A stretch of 64,000 nt of DNA, from assembly GCA_021927905.1 (NCBI GenBank), contig BLLK01000064.1, positions 1-64,000 on the forward strand. Reading direction: 5' to 3'. Source of the stretch: Chaetoceros tenuissimus (taxonomy: Eukaryota > Bacillariophyta > Thalassiosirophyceae > Chaetocerotales > Chaetocerotaceae). The position numbers were made by a program, and so were the translations under genes. Within the stretch, counting starts at the first letter, position 1, and each line of letters starts with the position of its first letter. Positions 10,430 through 20,784 of the stretch are shown in pieces. Under the pieces are notes generated by a model. It saw only the letters and a list, made by a program, of their open reading frames with translations, had not been told where the DNA came from and did no database searches.

Positions 10430-12244
10430 TTATTTCTTTTTACCAAATCGTTTCTTTTGGGCACTATTATTTTCCAAAGATCTTCTGTTGCGTACGCTGA
10501 AATCATATTCATTCACCTTTCCCGATGCATCGCATTGATTACAAGGAGCAGTAGTCCATACAATATCCATGATACCTTGATCTAACTCGACAATGGCAAA
10601 TTTTAATGCGTAACACGAGTGAATACCGTGCCACCATTTTTCCAATGCACGAAGTTCTTCGTCTGTTAATATTTCAACAACAACTTTATTTTCTCGATCA
10701 AGTTGAGCGTTCAGCTTAGCTCTAGATTCCTCTGGGGACAAAATATCATGATCCTGTCTTTGGCGTTCTTGTACTTGTTCTTGACGGGCTAGTCTTTGTT
10801 CATTAATTCTCATCATTGCTAAACGTTGCAACTGGATTTCAGATTCTGGCAATCCTAAAGCACGCATTTGAGAAATCTCTGCTTGATCTGGGGTCCTCGA
10901 GTTACCTTGTTGCAGTGGAACTCTTTCTCCTGCAATCATTCTCTCCCTTGGAGGTGTAGTGAAGGTATTTGAAGGTGTCTGAAGACGTCGGGCCGTCGGA
11001 GAGGAAAAGCCAACAGGTAAAGTAGATCTAGAATGAGCATCTTGAGATTCATATGATGTATCCTCACAATGTGAGACAGTATCCATAAGATTAATATTTT
11101 CACCACATAAAAAAGCTTTGAGATGAGGAGGGACAAGAGGCAATCGATGACCATCACATAAACACGAGCTTGTGTCAGGCGCAGGAGGCTTCCCTCCATC
11201 CCCATTCTTGATATATTTCCTCCACCTATGACACCATGTTTTCGGTATCACATTGTAAACTCCCACTTTGAGAGGACAAATATTTCCATTTCGCATTTTT
11301 GGAAAACTTCGAGCAACCGATATATCTTCATGAAATACCAAGCTCTCTTTTGGTACACCAGTCCTTCGACTGTAGAAACCTCTGACAAGTGGACAACTCA
11401 AAGGCAATTTCCTTTCTTCAGCTTCTCTCTGCTTTTGAATCTGTCTATTTTTCTTCTCAGTCTCTGCTTCCATGGCGCACTGCACACATTCTCCATCCAG
11501 GTGACTTAGCTGTGCCCCATTGGGATATAACTTTTTGAGAATCTTCCATGCCTGTTTATCCAAGAGACGTCGGGCTTTGGAACCTCTAGCATTTCCATGT
11601 GTACTATTAGCAGATGCAGCATTTGACCCACAGTACTGTAACCTTCCATGCTCACAAATAATATCATGATTCGGGTTGTCAGACGGTGCAGGTGTATTAT
11701 TCAATTTGGCTGACAATTGTTTATGTTTCCGTTGTTGCTTTTTCGTCTGCTTCTTTTTTGGCTTATGTCTACGTTTCTTCTTATCATCTTGATTATCCAT
11801 AGTCTCCGATTGAGCTTCTAATTTCTTTTGCTCGCGATGCTTTCGTTCTTCTGCTTGTACATCCAACCATTTTAAGGCAGCTCGACACCATGACTTTGAA
11901 ACATAGTAGCAGTTGTCACATTTCGATTTAGCAGGTTCAGGTCTGGAGAGTATCCTCGCCACAACGAGCATTTCCATATTTCTCAGCACTTCAAAGGATG
12001 TCCATATTTTAGGAGTATTATTTTCATTCGAGTGCGAAAGCTCGCCTCCTACTATAGGCGAATCAAATCCCTGTGAAAGTTCTTGAGGATAGATGACGTT
12101 GGCAAAGGTGTCAATGATGGAGTGGATCAACTTTGGATCATTGAAGGTAGAACATGTTCTGTGAAGTTTTGAGAGATCATCAGCTCGAAGAAAGGTGAAT
12201 ATTTGAACATAAAGCTCAGGAGGAACATTTAATAGCAGTGACAT
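10430..12244 (-). CDS. F-box protein with DUSP-like segment
   Basis: Single exon, 604 residues. Residues 1-45 (LLNVPPELYVQIFTFLRADDLSKLHRTC) fit an F-box, which would bind SKP1 in an SCF ubiquitin ligase. A Lys-rich, probably nuclear-targeting stretch lies around 140-180. The middle has ICEHGRL, then RLLDKQAWKILKKLYPNG, then CVQC, and later VGVYNVIPKTWCHRWRKYI followed by CLCDGHRL. This order resembles the DUSP repeats of USP48-type deubiquitinases, but no protease Cys or His box is seen. A substrate-receptor role is inference. The C-terminus is Gln/Arg-rich and partly coiled-coil-like. Confidence 0.7.
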   Translation of the reverse strand: MSLLLNVPPELYVQIFTFLRADDLSKLHRTCSTFNDPKLIHSIIDTFANVIYPQELSQGFDSPIVGGELSHSNENNTPKIWTSFEVLRNMEMLVVARILSRPEPAKSKCDNCYYVSKSWCRAALKWLDVQAEERKHREQKKLEAQSETMDNQDDKKKRRHKPKKKQTKKQQRKHKQLSAKLNNTPAPSDNPNHDIICEHGRLQYCGSNAASANSTHGNARGSKARRLLDKQAWKILKKLYPNGAQLSHLDGECVQCAMEAETEKKNRQIQKQREAEERKLPLSCPLVRGFYSRRTGVPKESLVFHEDISVARSFPKMRNGNICPLKVGVYNVIPKTWCHRWRKYIKNGDGGKPPAPDTSSCLCDGHRLPLVPPHLKAFLCGENINLMDTVSHCEDTSYESQDAHSRSTLPVGFSSPTARRLQTPSNTFTTPPRERMIAGERVPLQQGNSRTPDQAEISQMRALGLPESEIQLQRLAMMRINEQRLARQEQVQERQRQDHDILSPEESRAKLNAQLDRENKVVVEILTDEELRALEKWWHGIHSCYALKFAIVELDQGIMDIVWTTAPCNQCDASGKVNEYDFSVRNRRSLENNSAQKKRFGKKK

Positions 12245-12714
12245 GATGATACAAGAAGTGTAAACATATGATATGTTTTGATGACGTATGAGATGACCTA
12301 GCCAAGATTTCTTTTTTTATGATTCTTCCGATATGAACGCTTTTTTTGACTCCTCTTTTCAGCCAACTTCACCTGGCAGTCAATTGATATGTTATAGCTT
12401 CTATCAAATGTGTAGTAGGAGACTATCAATCAAATTCAAGATAAGATACCTATCAAACATTGATTGCATCTTTCATCTTTTTTTTGAAAGAAGAGGAACA
12501 GAATGTTGTTCTTTCCCTACTTGGCAAGGATACGAAATTCCAATTCACACGTTTGAATGTCAAAACGACGAAAATCTGTACTTTCCTGACTTTTTAGCTT
12601 TGGCGATTATTTGGGTTTAGAAATGTGAGTTCGGTCCAAAAAACGTTCATCAATTCTTTTGTTTGGACCATTCACCGTTATCTTCCTCGCATAATAAACA
12701 ATCTACAACATACA
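12245..12714. other. Divergent intergenic region
   Basis: Lies between the minus-strand F-box gene and the plus-strand secreted protein, so it should hold both promoters. No conserved element is evident to me. Confidence 0.5.
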
Positions 12715-13347
12715 ATGAAGCTTCAAACTAGTTTTCTACTACTCGCGAGTGCTCTCGTATTCTCATCGACTAAAGCTGAGCACGAGTGTAAAACTTTCCA
12801 GAACGGAGTTGCAAAGGACGATGGCACAACTACTCTTCAGTCCTGGTGCGATACTCAACAGACACCATGTTGTCAAGGACCAGGGGCTTGTGAGAATTGG
12901 AGTCCAAATGCTGAATACGAAGTGTGCGAGGGAGCTTGTAATGGGGTGTGGTCATGCAGAGGAATTGCAACCTATGCACCTGCAACAGCTACCGTTTCAT
13001 TGAAAAATGGATCATGCACCTCCCCGGTTACAGCATGTACCAACATGGCTCAAACTGCAACCAGTCTAAAGTCCTTGACCATTGGAGTGAATGCATGCAC
13101 AAGTGATTCTTTGTCACCATGCAATGGGTTTGCATATGCTGCCCAAGATTTGGACACCATGGAAGTAGGAGACAACTCATGCTCCGGAGAGAGAGCGTGC
13201 TCTTTGGCAATGTATGACAGTGAAACTCTTACTGAGATTAAGATTCCTGCGAGTGAATGTGCATCTGATATGTCATGTACTCTTTGTAAATCTCACACTA
13301 CACAAGTACAGTTGCCACATCTCACCCAATCTACTTGTTCCATTTAA
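12715..13347 (+). CDS. Small secreted cysteine-repeat protein
   Basis: Single exon, 210 residues. I chose the ATG at 12715 because it gives a signal peptide (MKLQTSFLLLASALVFSSTKA); the frame is open farther upstream without one. Mature parts include SWCDTQQTPCC, CEGACNGVWSCRGIA and a series of segments of the form (V/I)G-x-x-(S/A)C-x-x-x-x-x-C. The same family forms the head of the giant lectin gene (exon 2, 44281-43550), where SFCSRENCC and CTDSCNGDRACQGIA align with the segments here. The domain seems able to stand alone or be fused to lectin modules. Function unknown; extracellular. Confidence 0.8.
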   Translation: MKLQTSFLLLASALVFSSTKAEHECKTFQNGVAKDDGTTTLQSWCDTQQTPCCQGPGACENWSPNAEYEVCEGACNGVWSCRGIATYAPATATVSLKNGSCTSPVTACTNMAQTATSLKSLTIGVNACTSDSLSPCNGFAYAAQDLDTMEVGDNSCSGERACSLAMYDSETLTEIKIPASECASDMSCTLCKSHTTQVQLPHLTQSTCSI

Positions 13348-13903
13348 ATCAGAAAGATGAGATGACAATGACAAGATTTTCTATTTGTTCTAATTCCTTC
13401 TTTAGATTGTTTTAAAAATATTAATGTATCCAATTATAATTATTGCAATGTTTAGCTTTAGGATTAAAAATACGAAAGATTGAAGCACCTTAGATTAATG
13501 AATTAATATGTGAAGTCAGACGAACCCTTGCGTGATTTATCTAAAACTTTTGTAAAGGAGGATGGAATGGTGGATTTTGAGACGAATCCAAAAGTAGATA
13601 GACATTGCTATGTTATGCATATAATATAAAAGTTCCTCCCCGGGCTGTGATGCTTCGATTCACTGCTGGAATGAAATTCTAGATCCTTTTTATTTCCAAA
13701 ATTGAAAAATCTTCCTATTTTTAGGTACGTACGTACGTACGTACGTACATGATTGGCTTACCGACGCTTGATGGTCCGTGGTGTATTCTTTCATTTCACT
13801 AATGCTACTTCCATACTAGGCTATCGCAGTGCTAGTTTCTCAGATAATCACATACCCAACTAAGTAAAGGAGTACTCGACAAGGTCAAAGAGTTCACGAA
13901 ACC
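13348..13903. other. Intergenic with (GTAC)n tract
   Basis: No gene seen. It carries the tract described separately at 13725-13748. Confidence 0.6.
13725..13748. repeat. (GTAC)6 self-complementary microsatellite
   Basis: Six tandem GTAC units; the whole tract is its own reverse complement and could form a hairpin or cruciform. It lies about 155 bp upstream of the start codon at 13904. Confidence 0.9.
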
Positions 13904-15114
13904 ATGGACGATGCTTCCAATAGATCTGATCTCGATCCAAAGACTTTGAACGAAAAGATAGATTCTGCACTGCATGAATTCACTTCATCACATTTAAAGA
14001 AAGATATTAGAATCAAGAGGATTCAATTGTGTCAAGAGAATGGGAGTCATATTGAACTGGAAAAGACATATCAGAATTTCATGAATCAATGTACGAATCA
14101 CAAGATATCGTTCCAGAATGGAGATGATCCCATATTTTTACAAGTGGAACAAAGGAAACAAGATACGTGGTCGATTTCTTCCACGGTACAATTTTCATTT
14201 GGATATTCTACTTGGAAAGGACGTGTCATGAATTTGAATTCGTTCTTGATTCAAAAAGAGGTCGAACAAGATTTGCAGTATTGTATTATAGATGGTTTGA
14301 AAAAGATTGCTCAAGCGCTGCTTTGTGCTAGAATTGTATTTCAGGTAGGAGTAGATGCAGTACAATTTGCAATTGGAATGGCAGCCAAGAATTTCTGTGT
14401 ACTAATCTTTCATCATTATAGTCTACAAATAAAGGTGAATTAGACTTTTGGATAAACGAGATACAAGCAGAAGATTTACCAGATTGGCTGACACTCGAAA
14501 TGAATCAAGATGCTATGCAAAGATTTACAAATTCAAATATAGATGAAGCACTATCTATACCTCAGGACGATGTGAAAACAATACAAATGATTTTGAAACA
14601 AAGGAATGTAATATTATCCAAAAGCAACGATACTCAAGCAACGTTGTATCTTGCTGGACAGACCGATGCAGATTCCATCTTTGATTTAGTCAATGGTCTC
14701 GCAATTTATGAAAAAGCTCAGGATGAAGTAGCAGTCACATCTGAAATATATCAACGAGATGGATGTCTAGTGAATCATGCTATCTTTCATTGTGTACTAG
14801 TCAAGATTCATAAAGATGACAAGAAAGTCGTTGTAGGCATGGGATTCTTTTACTTTGGTTACGATATTGAAAATGGAGGGAGATATCTATATTTGGAAGA
14901 TTTGTTTATTAAAGAAGAATATCGAGGTAAAGGATATGGAAAAGCAGTCATGACTTGCTTGGCAGAAATAGCAATCAAATGCAACTGTTCGAGGTTTGTC
15001 TGGCAGGCTTTGGACTGGAATACACCCGCTTTGAAATTTTATGAAAAGATTGGAGCAAAGATATGCAAAGGGCTTCGTACTGTTCGACTCAATGAATCTG
15101 ATATTTCTTCGTAG
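13904..15114 (+). CDS. Tandem GNAT-family N-acetyltransferase
   Basis: Exons 13904-14344 and 14422-15114 join in phase (377 residues). The C-terminal half is a good GNAT domain. It starts TLYLAGQTDADSIFDLVNGLA, has LYLEDLFIKEEYRGKGYGKAV (the acetyl-CoA loop RGKGYG), and ends FVWQALDWNTPALKFYEKIGA. This is closest to diamine (SAT1-like) acetyltransferases. The N-terminal half has the matching pieces FSFGYSTWKGR, LNSFLI, IAQALLCARIVFQ and EDLPDWLTLEM, but its loop position reads QKEVEQDL. I therefore read it as a second, degenerate GNAT that probably cannot bind acetyl-CoA. Substrate is not clear; polyamine is a guess from the C-terminal similarity. Confidence 0.8.
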
Positions 15115-15677
15115 AGTCTTTATTTTAATGGAACTGCGTATATAGAAAACTGAATGCATCTTATTTTCCTTCTAGAAGATCGGAAACGAGTTAACAACTG
15201 GCGAGATCGAAATCACGGACTAACGAAAGCATGAAGAAGAGACAGCAGGCTGGTATATGATTAAGTTATTAAAATTAAACTCTTTTACCACGTTCTTTTT
15301 CTGTTCAGCTTTCTTTCCGACTTATAGAATCTAGCCAATTTTCCATAAAATATTTGTCATGATCCATCATGTGGTAATGTTATTGATGATATGGAACGAT
15401 GAAACTGATCTGTATTTTAGTATTGCCAGTCAAAATTATAATGATTAATTATCATCCTCACCCTCTAGTCTGCTTGGCCAAGGCTGTAGCCAAACTGAAG
15501 CCTTTTAGTAGTTACCTTTAAAGGGAATTTGCAATTTGTGAATATTTGTAAAGCAGTTATATTGCGAAATAACGGTAGTTTGAGGACACTGGCAGATGCA
15601 GAATATCACACAGCAAAAGCAAAAAGCAAAATTCAAAAAAACCTCTTTCTACAATCAAAGAGCGACCGTTGCCCGAG
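15115..15677. other. Intergenic
   Basis: Terminator region of the GNAT gene and promoter of the LRR gene. No gene or repeat seen. Confidence 0.5.
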
Positions 15678-16502
15678 ATGAGGATTCAGACAGAAGAATG
15701 GACGGAGATTATGAGGGAGGGACCAGGAGTCCGAATGTACAAAGGCAAGAAAACTCTCTTTTACAACGGAGAGATACTTTGGGAATACAGTGATGATTGG
15801 GAAACATTTGGACCTCTTGTCTATGATTATGAAGAGAGAGACACTTGGCAAGTCATCGTTGTACTGCCAGGAGTCGAAATGATTCCTGGGTTTACTTTCT
15901 ATCGATGTAGAAATATCAAGAAGGTCATCATGGCTGATACAGTCAAGGGAATTCAAAGAGATGTTTTTTATGATTGTTGGAGTCTCGTATTTGTCAAACT
16001 ATCGACAGATCTCGAATTCATTGGAGTACAGGCATTCATTTTCTGCTCTTCTCTAACTTCGATCTTCATTCCGCCATCGTGTAGAGAGATTGGCTTTCAG
16101 GCATTTCGTCTTTGTAAAAAATTGATTATCATTCATGTTCCTCATCAAACTCAACTTGATAGAAATTTGATTTCCGAGACGGCGATGGAAGTTTCTCCAT
16201 TTACTGCTGATGACGTGAGGCGTTATCAGAACAATAAAGAAGTAGTGGATCAATGGATCAAAGACATCAATATTGGAGAAGATGACGAATATGTACTTCA
16301 TCGTGCTTGTTCATCTTTCAACCCGCTAGAAGAAATCATCTACGCAATCGTGAGACAGCATGGTCTGAGCTGGTTCCAAAAGAAAAACAGGATTGGAATC
16401 ACGCCGTCGCAATACCTTGACGCAAACCCATTTTCTAAAGTCAAGGAGCAAAAGATTGTCAATCGTTATGTTCTTGAAATGATGGGCGAAGTAGGAGTGT
16501 AA
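15678..16502 (+). CDS. BspA-type leucine-rich-repeat protein
   Basis: 274 residues from the ATG at 15678; the frame is open upstream, but only through a TTG. It begins MRIQTEEWTEIM and contains YKGKKTLFYNGE. Several LRR_5 units follow, such as EMIPGFTFYRCRNIKKVIM, GIQRDVFYDCWSLVFVKL and REIGFQAFRLCKKLIIIHV. The conserved C-terminal part has LHRACSSFNP and GITPSQYLDANPF. This layout is that of a large LRR family I recall from Chaetoceros. There is no signal peptide or membrane segment. A protein-binding role is likely; the partner is unknown. Confidence 0.8.
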   Translation: MRIQTEEWTEIMREGPGVRMYKGKKTLFYNGEILWEYSDDWETFGPLVYDYEERDTWQVIVVLPGVEMIPGFTFYRCRNIKKVIMADTVKGIQRDVFYDCWSLVFVKLSTDLEFIGVQAFIFCSSLTSIFIPPSCREIGFQAFRLCKKLIIIHVPHQTQLDRNLISETAMEVSPFTADDVRRYQNNKEVVDQWIKDINIGEDDEYVLHRACSSFNPLEEIIYAIVRQHGLSWFQKKNRIGITPSQYLDANPFSKVKEQKIVNRYVLEMMGEVGV

Positions 16503-17151
16503 ATCTCATTTCATTTTTGTACAACTTATATAAATCCAAGCGACAAGAGTGCAAAGAGATTCACAATGAAAATCCAGGATGTTATGGTCACGCTTGAGGT
16601 TGCATTTGTATTATCTATGAATCTATGAGTGCAAAAGGTAACATAGCCTTGTCCAACTCCACGTATAATTTCTGCATTTTTCATAGTAACAACCACCGTA
16701 GATAGTATTAAATCGTTTCCAATATACATAGCATTTTCAGATTAAGAATATAATTTGAAAATCATTTTGAAAATAAGTTTTAAAAATTACAAGATTTTGT
16801 ACGCAACAAACATTAGAAAAAAGAAAGATATAATTTTCGAATGAAATTCAAAAAAGTGAGCAGAAGAACTAATAAACAAAACTTATTACTCCCCCGACCA
16901 AAACAGGTTTTAGAGACTCAACTAAAATTCTGAATGACATAGCTAAAAACCAATACTACAATTGCCCCTTTTGAAGTCACACGGTATCAAACACTGTACC
17001 TTCCAAGACAAACACGGCAAGTGTGACGATCAGTGTTTTGGCGATAAAAAACACAAAAGAAAATAGATTTGCTAGTGAACCACATTGAAGCGTCACGCAT
17101 ACAATATCTATTTCCACCCGCAAAACATCCCGCTGCTCGCTAAACAATAGT
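16503..17151. other. Intergenic, AT-rich
   Basis: Between the LRR and MAP kinase genes. No supportable gene; short frames here lack recognisable features. Confidence 0.5.
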
Positions 17152-18863
17152 ATGTTGAAAGCTTCCACAGATACCAATAGAAACATTATAAGCAGCAAGT
17201 CACAAGCAGCAAAAGAAAAGAAAGTAAATTCAAAATTCGCAACCAAATTCAATTTGTGGAAAAGCTCTGTCAAGAAGAAAGCATCGATTGAAAAACAAAT
17301 CAAGAAAGAAACCATGTCTGCGCCAATGTATCCAAACTCTGATAATAGAGCCATTCGCAGGGCAAGACCAATCCCTGAATCAAGTAATTATGCAAGAACT
17401 AGAATGCCGTCCAAGAACATGAAGCCTGAAGCTAGAGTAGTTCAGTACAGCGAAGACATGTTGAATGGCTTTCAAAAAATGAAACCTGCAGCTGCTGATG
17501 ATCACACTGCTGAAACTTCTTCTCAGACTCTCTCCACAAGACCAACCTCAACCTTTGATGATACCACCAGTACCTTTTCAGAACAAAGCATGGATGCTAA
17601 CTACGCTCACCATAGCTTCAAGGTTGACAAACATACATTCACTGTAGATAGAAGATATTCTTATCTTCGCACCATTGGATCCGGAGCATATGGAGTCGTC
17701 ATCTCAGCTGAAGATCATGATGCACAGAGTAAAGTGGCGATTAAAATGGTGCCTAAAGCATTCCATGATGAGATTGACGCAAAGCGTATCCTAAGAGAGA
17801 TCAAACTTCTCAAACACTTTAACCATCGCAACATCATTAGTATTCAAGATATGATGCCACCTCTTGCTAGACAAGTGGAAGATTTTAGAGATGTATACAT
17901 TGTTACAGACTTGATGGAGACGGATTTGCATAGAATCATTTACTCCAAGCAGAATTTATCCATGGATCATGTACAGTACTTTTTGTATCAGATTCTATGT
18001 GCTGTCAAGTATATGCATTCTGCAAATGTCTTGCATCGTGACTTGAAGCCATCGAATCTATTGGTGAATTCCAATTGTGATCTCAAGGTGTGTGATTTTG
18101 GTCTAGCACGTGGAGTCACTGCCACTCATGATGAGGATGTCAACAATCGAAGATCTTCTTTGCTCTTGACTGAATACGTTGTGACAAGATGGTACAGAGC
18201 TCCTGAGATTATGCTTGCTTGTCATGAATATTCCAAGCCTATTGACATGTGGTCAGTAGGATGTATCTTTGCAGAATTATTGGGAAGAAAGCCATTTCTC
18301 TCTGGTGATGATTACATTGAGCAGGTAAGTACAAGAGTGGCACATAGAATTACTACTAGACTAAACATCTTGCTTCCATGTTTTGAAATATATACTCACT
18401 CCACATTCCTTTTTCTCTACAACAGTTGACTCTCATTACAGAAAAGCTAGGAAAAATCTCTGAACGTGACATGGACTTTGTCACATCCTCCAAAGCCAAA
18501 AACTTTTTAAGAAAGCTTCCAGACAAACCAGTGATTCCTCTCGCTCATCAATTCCCAAAGGCATCCAAATTAGCCATTGATCTCCTCGAAAGAATGTTAC
18601 AAATTCATCCTCGCAAACGCATCAATGTCGAAGATGCATTGAAGCATCCATTCTTTGCTCCATACCACAATGAAGAAGATGAACCAACAGCACCTACTCC
18701 ATTCGACTTTAGTTTTGAAGATGAGAAATTGCACAGAGTCCGTCTTCAAGAGTTAATTTGGCAAGAGGTTGGTGATTTCCGTCCAACTTGTCTTCCTGTT
18801 CCTGGCAAGAATAGAACCTTTTCTTCCAGATCTATGCATGCTCATAGATTGTATCATGCTTAG
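17152..18863 (+). CDS. MAP kinase (ERK-type, TEY)
   Basis: Exons 17152-18324 and 18426-18863 join in phase (536 residues). About 160 residues of Ser/Thr/Lys-rich N-terminus precede the kinase. The kinase shows the glycine loop GSGAYGVV, VAIK, the catalytic loop HRDLKPSNLL, DFG, and the activation lip TEY (residues 340-342) before VVTRWYRAPE. TEY marks it as an ERK-type MAPK that an upstream MAPKK would phosphorylate on Thr and Tyr. The lip carries an extra Ser/Arg-rich insert between DFG and TEY. A downstream ATG at 17314 would shorten the N-terminus; I kept the first ATG. Confidence 0.92.
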
Positions 18864-19193
18864 AAGAAACATGAACTCCAACCTCCAGATCCAAACAACT
18901 TATAAAGAAAGAAGTAATGAAGTAACGAGAATGAAATTGTTCCAGTCATCATGGTCAGGTTTGACTTGGTACTTGGAACCCAACGGAAATAAGAAAGAGA
19001 CAATCAATTTTGGGTTTGTGTTTCGGTCCAAATGAAACTGGATAACCACAAGGACATGAACACATTGATCCAATATTCACTGCCAATCGTAAAGATATGT
19101 AAATAAAAACAAAACAAAACAACAACTACTTCTTTTTCCTACACACATATATACTTTATCTTTATCCAATAACTGTCCATTCCATCAGTGAAT

Positions 19194-20057
19194 CTACAAA
19201 AGTCTCGGATCATCCTCATCATGTTCAATCGAAGTATCAGGAGTCGCATTCGGCGCACCATCAAATCCAATAACTTTTCCAACAATTTCTTCCTCATTGG
19301 TATTCTCCCCACAGAGCAGGGTACCACACATGGGCTCTAATGCTCCACAAAAGAGTCCCATAAACCCTCCACTCTTTTTCTTTTGTACTTTCTTCTTGAC
19401 TACAGGTGCAGGTGTAGATTCAGTCGGTGTGAATACAAATTCCTCCCCAGATCCATTTTTATTCTTGCGTCGTCTCCATCCAAAGAATGATTTACGGGAA
19501 GAAGTTGAAAAGAATGATCTTCTCGAGGAGGTAGAATTGACACTTCTCCCTGATAAACTTTTGGACCGTTTAAAAGATTTGACTTTTTTCAACATGTTAC
19601 TTCCTGCATCTTTGAGAGATTTGATACTTTTCGATGATCTCTGAGAAGAGACGGATGCACCACTGGAAATGATTTGAATATTTCCTCTAGTGCGTGATTT
19701 CGATCGTCCTCTTCCTGTCGATCGTATGGAACTGATGCTACGTGCGAGACGAGTGAGGGATTTGTTCCGGGTGAGTTTTCTTCCTCGAGTGGATTCGTTG
19801 CCTGATTTAAGTTTCGAGGTAGTGATGACGCTACTGGATGTGTCGAGTGAGGTATCTGCTGCGTTATTATTGTTGAGGCGTTTCTTGACGGCACGACGAG
19901 CTTCTTGTCGGGTACTGTGACGCGGTTTGGTGACTGTGGGTGGTGCTTTGAAGCGGATGATGTGATGCGATTCTACATGGGAGTAGGGACTCTCTTGTGT
20001 CAGTGCACGAGGCTTGTCGGCTGGTGTGAAGGGAGCCCTGCTGATCTTTGTACTCAT
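19194..20057 (-). CDS. Basic Ser/Arg/Lys-rich protein of unknown function
   Basis: Single exon, 287 residues, no signal peptide. The middle is dense in Ser, Arg and Lys (RGRSKSRTR, SSKSIKSLKDAG, SFKRSKSLSGR). A short hydrophobic Cys-bearing patch, GGFMGLFCGALEPMCGTLLCG, follows a KKKVQKKK stretch, and the C-terminus is acidic. The patch could be a membrane-association or palmitoylation site next to a basic cluster. No family recognised. Confidence 0.6.
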   Translation of the reverse strand: MSTKISRAPFTPADKPRALTQESPYSHVESHHIIRFKAPPTVTKPRHSTRQEARRAVKKRLNNNNAADTSLDTSSSVITTSKLKSGNESTRGRKLTRNKSLTRLARSISSIRSTGRGRSKSRTRGNIQIISSGASVSSQRSSKSIKSLKDAGSNMLKKVKSFKRSKSLSGRSVNSTSSRRSFFSTSSRKSFFGWRRRKNKNGSGEEFVFTPTESTPAPVVKKKVQKKKSGGFMGLFCGALEPMCGTLLCGENTNEEEIVGKVIGFDGAPNATPDTSIEHDEDDPRLL

Positions 20058-20784
20058 GTTGAAAATAGATGGCTTGGTTGACTGCTTCGTTTCAAGCAGT
20101 TATTGTGAGTAATGAGATTGTATGTAATAGATTCTGTAAAATGTATCTCTCTTTTCACCAGCAGCATAAGATGTGTGTAAAAGGGCGGTCACAAGACTCG
20201 GTTCAAATTTTTTAGAACAGGAATCGTGAGTACAATTTAGTATCAGAATCCATGTCATATGAAGTAGTCGTGAGTCAGTGACGTATTTAAGATTTAAGTG
20301 TTCAGAACGGATGCAATACCATATTCGCTTTGCAGTTTGCAGTTTGCCACACCGCCACACCACAGATCTCATAAGTAATGTTCTTATTTTGAAAGGCGAT
20401 ACTTAGATGTATTATTATTCGTAAGAATTTTACATGGAAGATATCCTTCAACTTCAAAATTCTATGTGCAAGATAGAGTCACTTGGACTGACTTATTCTC
20501 TGTTATAAATATAGGTATATTTACGGGAATGTTTGATAAGTGAAGAAGAGCATACTTCAAGAAATATATTTTGCTCAGTTTTTGAATTAGTTATCATGTA
20601 TAATTATTCAATTATAGACAATATACTTCCTCCAACGAATATAGTGGCTAATGTTTGCACATTTCTCTACTACTGAATGGAAGGAATGAAATATAGAACA
20701 TGTATAGAGATAGAGTACTGGGAGAACGACAGCTAAACATGCAAATATAAATTTCTCAAAGCATACTAGTCTTCTCGATACCAC
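20058..20784. other. Intergenic, AT-rich
   Basis: About 0.7 kb between the promoter side of the basic protein and the 3' end of the secreted protein. I see no gene. Confidence 0.5.

Noticed and set aside
12333-12620. 95-codon frame upstream of the small secreted protein
   Set aside because: No homology or start context; it lies in a divergent promoter region.
17152-17354. Minus-strand frame with many hydrophobic residues opposite the MAP kinase head (17354-16977)
   Set aside because: Antisense of a Lys/Ser-rich coding stretch gives Leu/Phe-rich reading by base composition.
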